Assembly (NCBI RefSeq): GCF_902686445.1 | Contig: NC_062227.1 | Coordinates: 27,210,777-27,274,776, forward strand | DNA length: 64,000 bases | Reading direction: 5' to 3' | Source of the DNA: Sciurus carolinensis | Lineage: Eukaryota; Chordata; Mammalia; Rodentia; Sciuridae | In this document: positions 1 to 11,985 of the stretch, piece by piece | Position numbering within the stretch: the first letter of the stretch is position 1 | How the letters are laid out: each line of letters begins with the position of its first letter | The notes under the pieces: generated by a model | Seen by the model: the letters and a program-made list of their open reading frames with translations, nothing else | What the model was told of the DNA's origin: nothing | Databases searched by the model: none | Program-made: the position numbers and the translations under genes

Positions 1-500
1 AATAGTGAAGCTAACTACCAACCCTAAGGTTTAGTACAAATGGATTCTATACTATTATAAATGGTATCTTAATAACTACTGTACGTCTTCTACAAAAGCC
101 ATGAAAAATGTGTAATCATTTATAAGTCAGAGTTCTTAAAATCAACCTAATTATATTTCAAAGTACATAAGTCTTATGGCTTTATAATTGACATATTTCA
201 GAAACATTAGAAAAAAGTCACATGTAAAATATAATTTGTACATAAGAGGTTATTATTAAAGGCATTAAAGAAGTCAGTTAGCAAAGAGTGAATGCTACTC
301 ATAAAATACTTGTAATTCAGATGTAACTAAATAGACACAAGATATAAAGCTGTATACATATATGCTAACAGTGTAAAATATGTTTATGAATAAAGACTAG
401 AAAGTAATATCCATAATATTAATAGTGTATTTGTCTGGTTATACAACTTTGACAAGGAAAATTTTATTGAGGTGTAGGACCCTTTAAAAATGAGTTATTT
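1..500. other. Unassigned AT-rich DNA
   Basis: No coding frame, RNA gene or recognisable repeat was seen. Composition is strongly AT-rich. Confidence 0.5.
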
Positions 501-635
501 TGGGGGTGTGGTGGTACCCACCTGTAATCCCAGCTACTCAGGAGACTGAGGCAGGATGATTGCAGGTTCAAGTCAGCCTCAGCAACTTAGCAAAGCCCTG
601 TCTCCAAATCAAAAAATATAAAGGCTGAGGGTAAA
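501..635 (+). mobile_element. MEN-type SINE, ID tail missing
   Basis: A 7SL-derived SINE body. It has the B-box-like 'cctgtaatcccagctactca' stretch, then gaggctgaggcagg-like and cagcctcagcaacttag-like segments, as in the other squirrel composite SINEs here. The ID half after the A-rich linker is reduced to a short 'aaggctgaggg' remnant, so the copy is 3' truncated or decayed. Confidence 0.8.
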
Positions 636-1208
636 TATCTTCTGGCTTCAATCTTAAGTACCAAAAAGGAAAAAATATATATATCATCTAGGTAATTAGA
701 TCACTGTACTCTTCACTGGCTCAATCACCTGTAAATCTCTTGGAGAAGTTTTCAATCACAACTCTTACCTCCTCTTATGCTGAGGATGCTAATGTTTTTA
801 AAAGAAACTACTTCTGAGAATTAGCAAAACAACCTTGCATGCTCCCTCTCTCCCCCGTGGTCCTAAAGCTAATCCATTAAAACAGTTTTCCCATCAGACG
901 GTTTTCCAAAAATGATTTACTTTTTATAGGTAAATTAGAAGCCAGAGATTCTCCAGGCAAATATGGTGATTATTTTAAGGCAATAGTTTAACAGGAGAAC
1001 AGTCCCCCTAGTAGTTCACAGGCCCATGACACTAACACGGATTATGTGCTCCTATAGGCATGACCTGGATTTTTCAGTTATCTTAATTTACCAAATCTGA
1101 CTCTAGTTATAAAATCCATTTTGTGTACCACTGAGTCAAAACACAGAGATATGTGTAATTAAAGATATGCTATATTTATCATAAGAAGCATCCTTCCTTC
1201 ACACGCGT

Positions 1209-1440
1209 TAAATAAGCCAATCCCAAAAAACAAAGGGTCGAATGTTTTCCCTGATAAGTGGATGACGATATATAATGAGGGTCGGGGGGTGGGGGTGAGA
1301 GAAGAATGGAGGAACTTTAGATTACATAGAGGGAAATGAGGGGGGGGTTAAAAAATGGTGGAATGAGACAGACATCATTACCCTATGTACATATATGATT
1401 ACACAAATGGTATGAATCTACATCATGCACGAAGGCATAT
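1209..1440 (+). mobile_element. L1 3' UTR fragment (sciurid type)
   Basis: This begins with the 'aataagccaatcccaaaaaac' motif and then carries the G-rich tract (about 1280-1350) typical of L1 3' UTRs. The following 'gagacagacatcattaccctatgtacata' region matches the L1 copies at 34.7-34.9 kb and, inverted, at 32.2-32.4 kb. It is truncated at both ends and has no A-tail. Confidence 0.85.
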
Positions 1441-2239
1441 TGAAATTAATGAAAACATTGATATTAACATGTTTGCAATGACTTCTCCTTTACACTACTC
1501 CGAAGACATCTAAATGCAAACAGGAGGAGCCAAAGATGCTCACCAAAGGATGAGCAGGAGGTCTGTCCTCCCCAGGGGAAGAAGGTCTGGGCAGGAGTAT
1601 AGTGCTTCCACCAAGCCAATGATTCTCCACTGTTCTCCAATTTCACATTCACAAATGCTTCTACCATCATCCATTACCAATGAAAAGTAGGGTAAGCAAA
1701 GAAGAGGGCCCCTCACCTGGTATACCACAGGAGCGCCTCAGGCTGCACCTCCCCTTGGAATGATGAACTCTTGAGGGAGCCTCTTGCTGACCCTCCATCG
1801 CTGCTTCTCTCTGGAATCTCAAGAGGTCATAGTTTTCTCCCACCAATCCAGTGCAAGTAACTGAGAATGGCATTGTTCTAAGGATGATATTGACTCCATC
1901 TTAATTACTTCCAAATGTATCCTTGAAAAACTGGCACCTAACGCATCATTTGTTGAACACCTGTAAGGAGTTTGGGAAGAGAGGTGAATTAGAACTTGAG
2001 GCAAATAACATAAATCTGTCCTTACTCTTCTTAAAGTTCTGGCAAATTAGATCATCTGAAATATGTCATTTAAAAAACTGCAAAACTTGGAATTTTTTGC
2101 TGTAATAGGAGAATATCAGAGTCAAGCAATTGGTTGAATTTCCTGGCCAATTCTTTCATCTGTTAAATTTGGTGGAGTTAATTTTTTAAGTTACAGAGCC
2201 TTTTATTGTATCATCAGTGACTATCCCAACCTATTCATT
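1441..2239. other. Unassigned intergenic or intronic DNA
   Basis: GC content is moderate at 1500-1870. Short open frames exist on the minus strand, but none has recognisable motifs. About 65 bp at 1546-1612 is shared with 4635-4673 (see findings). No gene is supported. Confidence 0.4.
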
Positions 2240-2334
2240 TGTTTGTTTGTTTGTTTGTAGTGCTGGGGATTGAACCCAGGGCCTTGGGCATGTCAGGCAA
2301 GCACTCTTATCAACTGAGCTATATCCCCAGCCCC
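2240..2334 (-). mobile_element. ID SINE
   Basis: Reverse-oriented ID element of about 75 bp, derived from tRNA-Ala. 'tgctggggattgaacccagg' is the inverted B-box end and 'ctgagctatatccccagcc' is the inverted head. The tail is a (GTTT)n run on the plus strand at 2240-2258, that is (AAAC)n on the element's own strand. Confidence 0.93.
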
Positions 2335-2663
2335 CAGTCTATTTTTAAAGGATTAGAAAGAGCGACACCTGTCTGATATATTATTCAAAGATCCTTATTC
2401 AAATATATTCTCTGATAGCATCACTAATTTTAGTGGATATACTTTGGCCCTTCAGTAAAGGAGAATAAATGCACATGGAATGTCATTTAAGAGAACAGAG
2501 CTAAATGCTTTCATTGATAAGATCATCATTTGAGATCCTTTTGGGCTCTGGCTTCATCCCCAGATGGGAGATATTCCTTAAATTGGCCATGAACCTTTCT
2601 CAGGAACCTAAGAATGAGTTTTAATCTTCTCTCCAAAGTTTTCCAGCTTTCCATGTATTGCAT

Positions 2664-3085
2664 TGTTACGGTTTGATGTAGTGTACCCCGAAAGCTCACA
2701 TGTGAGACAATGCACGAATGTTTGGAGGAGAGGTGACTGGGTTATAGCCTTAAGCTAATCAGTGGATTAATCTCTGATGGGATTAACTGAGTGGTAACTG
2801 GAAGCCGGTGGGGTGTGGCTGGAGGAAGTGATTCACTGGGGATGTGGTGATGGAGTATATATTTTGTATTTGGTGAGTGGAGTCTCTCTCTGCTTCCTGA
2901 TAGACATGTGAGCCACTTCCCTCTGCCACCATGGTGTCCTGCCTCACTTCAAGCCCTGAGGAGTGGAGCTGGCTCTCAATGGACGGAGACATCTGAAACT
3001 ATGCGCTTCCAAATAAATGTTTCCTTTTCTGCAGTTGTTCTGGTTGGGTTCTTTAGTCACAGCAATGGAAAAGCTGACTAAAGCA
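2664..3085 (+). mobile_element. Solo MaLR (ERVL-type) LTR
   Basis: A 422-bp LTR starting TG and ending CA, flanked by a perfect 5-bp target duplication TGCAT (2659-2663 and 3086-3090). A 5-bp duplication is the expected length for ERVL/MaLR. It shares 'gctcacatgtgagacaatgc', 'aactgagtggtaactg' and a terminal 'cagcaatggaaaagctgac' block with the copies at 35.8 and 41.3 kb. A polyadenylation signal (aaataaa-type) lies near 3011-3017. No internal viral sequence is present, so this is the product of LTR-LTR recombination. Confidence 0.92.
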
Positions 3086-3374
3086 TGCATCAACCAAAAG
3101 AGCACTGCAAAGCCAGTGCTGGCTCCCAGTCTTCTATTCGATAATTTCTCCCTACATGATCCCTACTGTCCCAGGGTTTCAGCTCACTCCTAAATGTAAG
3201 TGATTCCCAGTTCTCAATCCTGACCTCTCTTGGAAATTCCAGTCCTGGATATTCTGTTGGCAGCTTGAACTCTGCATGTCTGAAGTGGAACCTGTTCTTC
3301 CCCTCCTTATCTCGTTCTACCCTATTATGCATCTCATTTAAAACATTACATCTTCTCAGCAATCCAGACTAGAA

Positions 3375-3660
3375 ACATTTGGAACTTTTAAAAGCTGTCC
3401 TCTCCCTGTTTGCCCACATTCAGTTAACTGTCAAATCCTATCAGACTGACCATACTCTGCCACTTCCCACTGCCACCAGCATTATCTTCCTCATTTGGAG
3501 ATTTGAACACTCCTCCCTGGCACAACCACAGACTCACACCTACACTCCTTGTCTGCCATTCTCAACTGCCTGTATTTTGAAATCAACCTATTTCTGCAAA
3601 ACTTCTGCCCTCTGCATCCTCTGGAGGCCCCTGTGGCCCAACTTAACAATACCGCCTTCG
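3375..3660 (+). mobile_element. LINE2 fragment (ancient)
   Basis: Pyrimidine-rich text with the order of L2 3' regions ('gccaccagcattatcttcctcatttgg', 'cctcctggcac', 'cttctgccctctgcatcctctgg'). Assignment is by resemblance to the L2 consensus, without alignment. The open frames here are by-products of the low purine content. Confidence 0.45.
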
Positions 3661-4894
3661 CCAGCACAGTCTTACTATGTACTGTCTCTGCCTTTTTCCG
3701 TATTTGGATAGTTCGTCCCATGTAGAAAAGCTGTCCATCAGGGTTACTGCTTCTTTTCTTCTTTTTCCTAATTTTCTCTTAATATCCATTTTTCCCCCTT
3801 TCTTCTCCTTGAGAAAGGTTTTAACCTATCTCACAAAATGCATGGGTATGTTATACTGTATAATTACATAAAATAGGAGCGATGCAGAACATGAGATAAA
3901 CATATACATACAACACAAAACCAGAAATAAGCTTTATTAGTTTTTTTTTAGTGGCAATTAATTTGAAGAGCTTGATAAGACAGCTTTGCCATTGGGATTA
4001 ACCCCACCTTTCTCCTGAGATCCCCCTAACGTTTTTTTGCTCCTTTATCAGATCTGAACAACACATTCTCCTGTGTACATAGTTTTGCACCTTTCTGTTC
4101 AAACAGCAAATGTGCCAGAAGTGGAGAGAGTGTCACTTTCATATTTGTATTGTCTATTTGCTGGGGCGGGGGTGGGGGTGCTACTGCTGGGGTAGTAAAC
4201 ATTTAGTGTTTTCATAAATGAATAATGCATGAATATGATGTGCAACTGCAAGTGAGGTCCACATGGCAATCAGTATTCTTGTTTTCATTTTTTACTTTGG
4301 GAGCTGAGAACTCTCATTTTATTCCCTAAATGTGGAATTCATGGAAGCATTGGCAATAACCAGGTGCAGTCGATTTCCATCCTTACATTCTCTTACCTAC
4401 CATCTTTCCTTGGCCCTTTTTTAGTTTGAAGTCATTTTTACATTAGTGTGACTCTTTACTGTCTTCTTTACTGTAATGTCCATGAGAACTGCCTAGCCCT
4501 TTTTGTAGTGATAACCTGGTGTCTGACTAGATGGTATTCAGTACATGGTTGTCAAATATGGAGCACTGGACAAATGGGCAGTGGTCCCATGTAGATTTTG
4601 TTCACTTACTCTTCTTTGCTATGCTGATGCTAGCAGGATGAGCAGGAGGTCTGTCAGGAATATAGTGTTTCCATACTGCCTCCCAGAGTGGCTGGCACAC
4701 AGGGTCCACAGGCATGAGAACCAACTCACCCACCAACGATCACCATGTCAGCTGTGAGCAGTGTGGATTTTCAGTGTTCTGATTTTCTTATTCCTAAGAT
4801 TTATCTTCATGTCTGAAAACTCCCTTGTCTTTGAATGTGTCAACTGCTATAGAAAATAGGGTCTTCTTTACAAGAGCAGTCTTCAGTGAGAAAT
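3661..4894. other. Unassigned DNA
   Basis: Nothing codes here. A G-rich run at 4163-4180 and the second copy of a dispersed motif (4635-4673) are the only visible structures. Confidence 0.4.
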
Positions 4895-4983
4895 GGGGCT
4901 GGGGGAGTGGTTTTAAGGCAGAACATTGCCTAGCAGGCCTAAGACCCTAGGTTCCATCCCCAACACTGCAAAAATGAAAAACA
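4895..4983 (+). mobile_element. ID SINE (diverged)
   Basis: Plus-oriented ID element. It begins 'ggggctgggggagtggtttt' and ends in the 'ccctaggttccatccccaac' B-box end, followed by an A-rich tail. Several substitutions in the head make this an older copy. Confidence 0.85.
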
Positions 4984-5202
4984 AACATCATTGATATTCT
5001 GATGACAGTTTTAAAAAATCATAATAGGCACACCCAAATTTCCCTTTCTTCATCATTTTTAGAATAGATATGGGAACTGACTAGAATTAGGTAGCAAAGG
5101 ATACAGTCCATCTGAACCTTACTGTACTCCTGCCTATGTGTAAGTTAAAGAGCTTTTAAAGATGCATAATGTTTCCTCAAAGAGCTTATTTTTTAAAAAT
5201 AA

Positions 5203-5378
5203 CTTTTTTTTTTAGTCTTAGGGAATGAATCCAGGGGTGCTTAATCACTGAGCCACATCCCCAGCCCTTTTTAATTGTTTTTTTAGAGAGAGAGTCTTGC
5301 TGAGTTGCTCAATGCCTTGCTAAGTTGCTGAGGCTGGCTTTAAACTCCTCCTGCTTTAGTCTCCTTTAATTCCAGTGT
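5203..5378 (-). mobile_element. MEN-type SINE
   Basis: Reverse-oriented composite SINE. A T-run (A-tail) is followed by the inverted ID part ending 'gagccacatccccagccctt' and the inverted 7SL body ('ttgctgagttgctcaatgcc', 'gctgaggctggctttaaact'). The 7SL end is truncated. Confidence 0.9.
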
Positions 5379-5529
5379 CTTCAAGTACAGATAGAATTTT
5401 CTAGATTTATAGAGGATGATAAAGTTCTCTAGTGTTATTAACTATACGCCTGACTCTTTGGAACAGCAATCATTAATGATGGCAATTGCAAATACTTTCA
5501 TATTTCTTTTTATGCAAAAGATATTTGTA

Positions 5530-5800
5530 TGTTAAAAACTTTCTGATAGACAGGAGGAATAGGTTTTGGGTTGTACTGCACAGTGTGTGACTGTAGTTAA
5601 TGATAATGTTTTGTATCTTTCAAAATAAGAATAAATTCAAAATGTCTCTCCACAAAAAAATGACAGTGAGATGATAGATATGTAAACTAGCTTGATGTAA
5701 TCATTTTTGTTTGTGTATCAAAATATCACATTGTACTCCATGAGTGTATACAATTATGATTTTTCAACAAAAATAACACTAATAAAAAAGTAAAATATCC
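5530..5800 (+). mobile_element. Old L1M 3' end
   Basis: Matches the order of older mammalian L1M 3' UTRs. A 'gactgtagttaatgataatg' block is followed by 'gatgatagatatgtaaact', 'tatcaaaatatcacattgt' and an AATAAA-like end near 5781. Assignment is by family resemblance. Confidence 0.7.
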
Positions 5801-6638
5801 CTATAAACTCTATTAAATGAAAGAAGATATCCTAAATTTTAAAAATTGATATATAACTTTAAATTTTGTTAAATACAAGGGCTGACATGATTTAAAATAA
5901 CTGTAGGTAGAGTTTTCATTGCTAAATTTGGCTCAAAGTGATTTACATATAGAGAAAATATTAAGTATAACACTAGACTTTTAAAAACAGACAATTATAT
6001 AGCTATATAGAGATACACACAGGAATCATTAATAAGGAATCTTTATTGGTGTTAGTTCTGAACAATTTTATGGTTGGTTTGTCTTTGAATTTGCTAATCC
6101 AATTTGATAAGATATTTTTATTCTGAAGCAAAGCTAGTGATTTAATAGTTGGAAAATATATGTTTCAATCCCTTTATCTCAGAATTTTATATCTTTATCT
6201 CAGCATTTTTCAGCCACTTGAGAGATGTTTCAAATTTTCAGCTTCAATTTCAATTTTTGAAAAAGAAGAACTAAGGAAAATGTTTGGGGGAAAAAAAAGA
6301 ACTGCTGAAGATTAATTCCTTCTATAGTTATATTTTTCTGTTAAATTTCCAGATTTTCACAGAAGCTTTTAGATCTAAGTATCTAAGTCATTTATTTATT
6401 GTTTTGATTGATAGAAGTGCTAATGAGTTCACTGGGCTTTGAAAATAGTCTCAACAAAAAAGACAGAGAACCAATGTGGAAGAGAACATGTAAGGCTCTG
6501 GCTTTTAGCTTTGTTTCTCTTGACCTTCTATCTTGAGTTCTTTCATTATTTTATAGAGTTAAGCAATATTCAATAAAAGACTAACAATCTTTCATCCTAA
6601 TATACCATTTATAAAATCCTGCAATATACAATTGTATC
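5801..6638. other. Unassigned AT-rich DNA
   Basis: Nothing recognisable was found on either strand. Confidence 0.4.
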
Positions 6639-6651
6639 TATAATCAAAACT

Positions 6652-6750
6652 TTTTTTTTTTTTTTTTTTTTTTTGTGGTGCTGGGGATTGAACCCAGGGC
6701 TTTGTGCATGCAAGGCAGGCACTCTACCAACTGAGCTACATCCCCAGCCC
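6652..6750 (-). mobile_element. ID SINE with target duplication
   Basis: A full-length reverse ID element with a T-run of more than 20 (its A-tail). The flanking duplication is 13 bp: 'tataatcaaaact' at 6639-6651 and 'tataatgaaaact' at 6751-6763, one mismatch. The long uninterrupted tail suggests a fairly young insertion. Confidence 0.95.
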
Positions 6751-6763
6751 TATAATGAAAACT

Positions 6764-7948
6764 TTTTAATTAAAAAAAATAATAAAGCTTTTCATAGTTG
6801 TTTCATAGATTCTAGGGTAGAAATTGGTGTCAGTGTAATATTTGACTGCTTTTCCCTCAAAGCTGTTGTTTCTGGGTAGTTTTACAGTGTAATATTGGCT
6901 CAACTTTAATGCTGCTACAAATCTTCTCTTAAGGCTTTAGGTTTGCATGGGACCAGTTGCAAAGGTGCCATGAATCATTAACTTTACTTGGCTAATGATT
7001 TTAGTGTTTACTACTTTCAATAATTTACGCATTATAATTTGGAAAACATATTAAAAAGGAGATCCAATATGAATTCTAGCCAGGGCTAGCCATGTCTCAG
7101 TCCTGAAATCCAGGCCAGTTCTACATCCAGCTCAGGTATTTCTCTGAAACACATTCAAAGAGGCCATGTTGTCGTAGTAAAAGTGCAGAGTCAGTTGAGT
7201 CCTTAACAAGTCTAACTGGGGCAAAAAAATATACTTGATAGCACTCACTTCTATTTGTCTTCAGTAGTTGAAAATCCATCAAGGGAGACATGAGAATCTT
7301 CTATTCCTCCTTCAAGGGGTTAAAAGGATTCAGATATCTTTTCTTGCCATTGGATTACCAGTGCCTTTCTTCAATGAGAACTTGATTCCTATGTTTCCCT
7401 GTATTCTCACATCAATAACTTCTGACATTTTATACAAAACATGCATCGAATTCCTCCCAAGCTATGAAGCCCACAATTTGGCATCTTCCTGCAGCTTTAA
7501 CCTCATTTGGGGTCTGCAGCCTCCACATGGCTTTATTTGGTTTCATGATTCCACTTTAGGGGGTACTCACTCTTCGCTTTATCTGGAATTTTCCTCTTCC
7601 ACATCTTCACATCATTGCCTCCTCTTTTCTTTGATGCAACTTCAGCTCAAGAGCAACACAATGTTGTTACATAATCATATAAATAGGAAAGATCCAAAGA
7701 TATTAGCTTTAACAAATCTGTTAGCTGTTCTGTCTGTCTAGCAGCATGGGGTTACACCATAAGTATACTCCAGGGACAGCTTCTGCTTTTAAGAATTGAA
7801 AAGTTTGTCTCAGTATCACTGTAGGAACTGGGTGTATGGGGGTTAAAACAAGTTGCAATTGTTATAAAGTGATATGCTTAAGGTATTTCCATTCTCTCTT
7901 TGAAAGGTGTACTTGAACAAACCATAATTGTTGTTTCTTAAGAACTAC
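6764..7948. other. Unassigned DNA
   Basis: Contains a 157-codon open frame on the plus strand (7268-7741). It has no domain or signal I recognise and no splice or promoter context, so it is not called as a gene. Confidence 0.4.
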
Positions 7949-8832
7949 TGTTTAAGTCAGATTTTCATTACTGTGACCAAAATACCTGACAAGAATTACT
8001 TAAGAGAAGGAAAAGTTCATCTGGGGCTCATGCTTTCTGAGGTTGTGTCTATGTTTGGCTGACTTTGTTGCTCTGGGCCCGAGCTGACCTCATGGCAGAA
8101 GGGCATGGTGGAGGAAAGCTGCTCAACCCTTGAAAGCCAGAAAGCAGGGAGAGAGCAAGGAGCCAACCACAAGATGTAGTCCAAAACCATGCCCCATTGA
8201 CCTTCTTCCTCTGGTCACACCCCACTTGTGTACAGTTACCACCTGTAGTCCATCAAATTATTAAGTCAACCAAAAATGTGGTATATATACACAATGGAAT
8301 TTTATTCATCCATAAAGGAGAATGAAATTATGTCATTTGCAGAATACTGGATGGATCTTGAGAACATTATGTCAAATGAAATGAGCCAAATCTCCAAAAG
8401 TCAAGTGTCATATATTGTCTCTCCCATGTAGAAGTTAGAAAGAAAAAGGAAAAGGAAAAGAAAAATGAGAGGGATCCCATGAAAATTGAAGGAAGATTAA
8501 TAGAATAGAGGGAAGAGACCAGGAGGGAGGGAAAGAGGAAATACTAGGTAATAATATTGACCAACTTATACTGTTAGGTTATGTGCATGTATCAATATGT
8601 AACAACAAATTCCACCATTATGTACCAACACAATGTACCAACAATAAATATGGAAAAAGTCAATGATTTACATTTTACTTCTAAAAAGTAGGATTGCAAC
8701 CACAGCAACAGAAAAACTAGCTGATTAAAGGCTGTAGTTGACCCCTCTAACAAATTATTAATCCATCAGGTGGATTAATCTACCAGTGAAGATACAGCTC
8801 TCATAATCTAATCATTTTACCTCTGAAATTAC
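7949..8832 (-). mobile_element. MaLR-type LTR, split by an L1 insertion
   Basis: The left part (7949-8264) begins with the inverted LTR terminus 'tttcattactgtgaccaaaa'. The right part (8762 to about 8832) resumes with the 'attaatccatcaggtggattaat' block found uninterrupted in the copy at 37.4-37.8 kb. An L1-derived insert of 486 bp sits between them with an 11-bp target duplication. Confidence 0.85.
8265..8750 (+). mobile_element. 5'-truncated L1 insertion with non-L1 3' tail
   Basis: Flanked by the perfect 11-bp duplication CAAATTATTAA (8254-8264 and 8751-8761). L1 3' sequence runs from 'tatatatacacaatggaat' through 'catttgcagaatactggatg' to an 'aataaatatgg' end near 8654. About 95 further bases before the second duplication are not L1. 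They include a piece resembling the plus-strand MaLR LTR terminus ('cacagcaacagaaaaactag'). Confidence 0.8.
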
Positions 8833-10394
8833 TAAGCAACTACTCTTCTTTCTTTTACTCAATCAATCGGCTCATCTGGCACTTTGGAACAGAACAAAAA
8901 TCTAAGTCAGGTTTGGGTATTTTTTAAATTGTTTTTCTGAGGGTAATGGGAGAGGGCTTGTGAGAAATAGATCTTCCTTTCTTACCCTTAGGAAATGTTA
9001 TAAATAAGAACTTTTCGAAACTCCGGGGGGCGGGGGGGGGATGATGTCTCAAACCAAATGTATTTCTGAGGTGTCTTTCCTCATGTATTCAATTATTTTC
9101 AGAGTTGATTACTTTCCCCTCACTTTCTTTCATCTGTTTACCTTGACCTTGCTTCTGGCTTGTTTGGTGGTGCTTTAATCATTCAAGGAACCCATGCCAG
9201 GTTTGATAGACAGATACCACTTCTGTATGCCCATGAAGCTCACTGTCCCTTAACAGGGCAAACAGCACTTGAGTAATTATACTGATCACTCTGTCATTGC
9301 AGTTGGACAAGTACTCTGAAGGAAACAGCATCCTGAGACTGGGGTGTCCTCATCTACTTGGTAGAATGTGTGTCACTAAGAAGCAACATGGAAGCTGAGT
9401 TCTGAAGGACATGATTAGCCACAGAAGAGGGGAGGAAAGAGTAAACTGTGTGTTCAGAACCTTTGAGGATCTTAAGCCTAAATGTGACTTGATCAGACTG
9501 TGCTTAAGCAAGATCACTCTGGTGACTCTGTAAAGAATGGATTAGAAAGGAGGAAAAATGAAAACAGAGAACAGCAAGGAGGCTATTAAAGTTGCCCATG
9601 AAAGAGACAAGGTAGCTTAGGCAAGGTAAGTGTGTTGGAGATGGGTGAGCAGATGTATTTCTGAGATATAATTAAATCTTGTGAAAGTACTACATGGGAA
9701 CTTCAGAATTCTAATTAATAGTATATCCGTGGTTTTCATCATCTTGTATTCAGGCTTTAGAAAATGTACATGATGAGGACTTCATTTGTGATGAAGTATT
9801 AAGTTCAAAGAACATTTGGAAATGTACTCAAATTATCACATCTTATGGAATAATCACAAAATTCATGAGGCAATCATGAAAACTGTAGAAATAAAATAAA
9901 TGGAACACTGAAGGAAAATGTGATCTTATCTGTTATTACAGCAAACATATTTTGATGTGTTAAACGAAGCAAAAATTGTTTAAAGGGAAACATCAATTTC
10001 AAATCCATATCGATGAAGAAAAAAATGAATATGTAACTTTGGCTAAGGAGGTTTATATGAAGTAGATTCTTTCTCAATACTTCCTTATTCTAAATCAAGG
10101 GGTTAATAAAAAGTCTTTTAAGTAATTGGCTTCTTATTTAATATGTTTCACATAAGATTAATATACTTTGAAATGTTTCAGATGACAATAACATTTTCAA
10201 ATAAACTTTCTTCACTCAGAGAATATTGATTGCGGAAAAAATTAAAACTTTTTTAAAAGAGTAAAAAACTACCTTCCTTGGGACTTAATATGGAAAGCAA
10301 ATTGACCTCGGTTTATTGATTATTCCAAATTTGCACACAAATTTCATGAAAATGTATACTGATTAAGTATGCAACAGTGGTTACTTTTTAAAGA
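8833..10394. other. Unassigned DNA
   Basis: No repeat or gene was recognised. A notable G-run occurs at 9025-9040 (G6-C-G9). Confidence 0.4.
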
Positions 10395-11985
10395 ACTTTG
10401 TTTTTAGAGCATTTTTACATTTATAGGAAAGCTATACAGAAAGTGAAGTCCCATATGGCCTCACTCCTTCATACTTTATCTAATTAATATCATGCATTAA
10501 TGTGGTATATTTGTTACAGTTGGTGAACTAATGTGGATTCACTAATATTAAATATCATAGTTTATGTTAAAATTCATTCCATGTTGTATAGTACAGGTTT
10601 TGACAAATGGATAATATTGTGTATCCATTTTTACAATATCTTACAGAAAATGTTACTGGTCTAAATTTACTCTATGCTTCAACTATTCATCCCTTTCCAT
10701 TACCCACTGGATCCTGCCACCCATTGACCAATGTACTCTCTGTGGAGTTGTCCCTTTTCCAGAATGTGATATAGTTGGAATCATATAGTATGTCTCTTTT
10801 TTACTGCCTTCTTTTATTTAGCAATATTTATTTAAAGTTCCTCTATTTCATTTTTATATATTTCCTTTTGTAGCTTGATAGCTTATTTCTTTATGATCCA
10901 TTGTCTAGGTGTATCACAGTTTATTTATCCAGTCACCTGTTCAAGGATTCTGGCTACTTTGCATGTGGCAATTATGAATAAAGCTGCTAAAAATAGCATT
11001 CATGTTCAGCCTTTTGTGTGTACATAAGCTGCCAACTCATTAGGTAAATAGCTAGGAAAGTGATTCTGGATCATGCCGTAAGCTTATGTGAACCTTTCTA
11101 AGTACCTGCTAAGGTATCTTCTGAAGTTACTGTACCATTTTGCATTCCAACCAGCAGTACACAAGAGTTCCTGCTGCTTTAAAGTCGATGATGATGATGA
11201 TGATGATTATGACGCTGACAATATCTGATGTTCTTCCCTCCTCCTTTTCCTCCTCCTCCTCCTAGACTGGTTGTTCTGGAACCATATTTTGAAAAGTCTC
11301 TCCTTTCTTCAATGAATTACCTTTACTCATTTATCAGAGATGAATTGACTGCATTTGTGTGGGTCTGCTTCTGGGCTCTCTGTTTCTTTCTATCTATCTG
11401 TTATCTACTCCTTCACAAATACTGCAGTGCCTTTGATTGTTGTAGTTTTACTGTGAGCCTTGAAGTCAGGTAATGTCAATGCTCTCACTTGGTCTTCTTT
11501 AGTGTTGTGTTGACCATTCGAGGTCTTTTTGTCTTTCCACATAAACTTTGGAATCAGTTTGTTGAAATCCACAGAATAATTTTTTCTGAGAGTTGGGAGT
11601 TACGTGGAAAATATAGATGAAGCTGAGAAAAATTGACATCTTAATAATATTAAGTCCCTCATGTTCCCTGCATTATTTAGATCTTTGACTTTTTTTTCTT
11701 TTTTGGTACTGGGGATTGAATTCAGGGGCACTCAATCACTGAGCCACATCACTAGTCCTATTTTGTATTTTATTTAGAGGCAGGGTCTCACTGAGTTGCT
11801 TACTGCTTTGCTTTTTGCTGAGGCTGACTTTGAACTCTCGATTCTCCTGCCTTAGCCTCCCAAGCAGCTGGGGATTACAGGCATGTACCACTGAGTCCGG
11901 CTCTTCTTTGATTTCTAACATCAGAGTTCTGTAGGTTCACTGCCCACTTTCTAGATGACCTGTTTTGCAAGTTAATATTTCTCAA
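10395..11985 (-). mobile_element. Old L1M copy: 3' UTR and 3' part of ORF2 region, minus strand
   Basis: Read on the plus strand it gives the familiar inverted L1M order: 'tatttatccagtcacctgttc', 'ggcaattatgaataaagctgc', 'tgtaccattttgcattccaa', then inverted ORF2 3' sequence ('tgtgggtctgcttctgggct', 'gaagtcaggtaatgtcaatg', 'gacatcttaataatattaag'). The ORF2 part is broken by stops and indels. A MEN SINE interrupts it at 11691-11904, after which 'cttctttgatttctaacatc' resumes. A GAT trinucleotide run (11189-11208) and a CTC run (11238-11263) lie inside. Confidence 0.85.
11691..11904 (-). mobile_element. MEN-type SINE inside L1M
   Basis: Complete reverse composite SINE. It has T-run, inverted ID ('actggggattgaattcaggg', 'gagccacatcactagtcc'), linker, and inverted 7SL body ending 'ggattacaggcatgtaccac'. 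It sits inside the L1M copy and so post-dates it. Confidence 0.93.

Noticed and set aside
2240..6750. tRNA-like sequences in the ID SINEs (also in every MEN copy)
   Set aside because: They derive from a tRNA gene but are SINE heads with A-tails and target duplications, not tRNA genes.
7268..7741. 157-codon open frame on the plus strand
   Set aside because: No motif, no promoter or splice context and no recognisable similarity. The length is compatible with chance in this composition.
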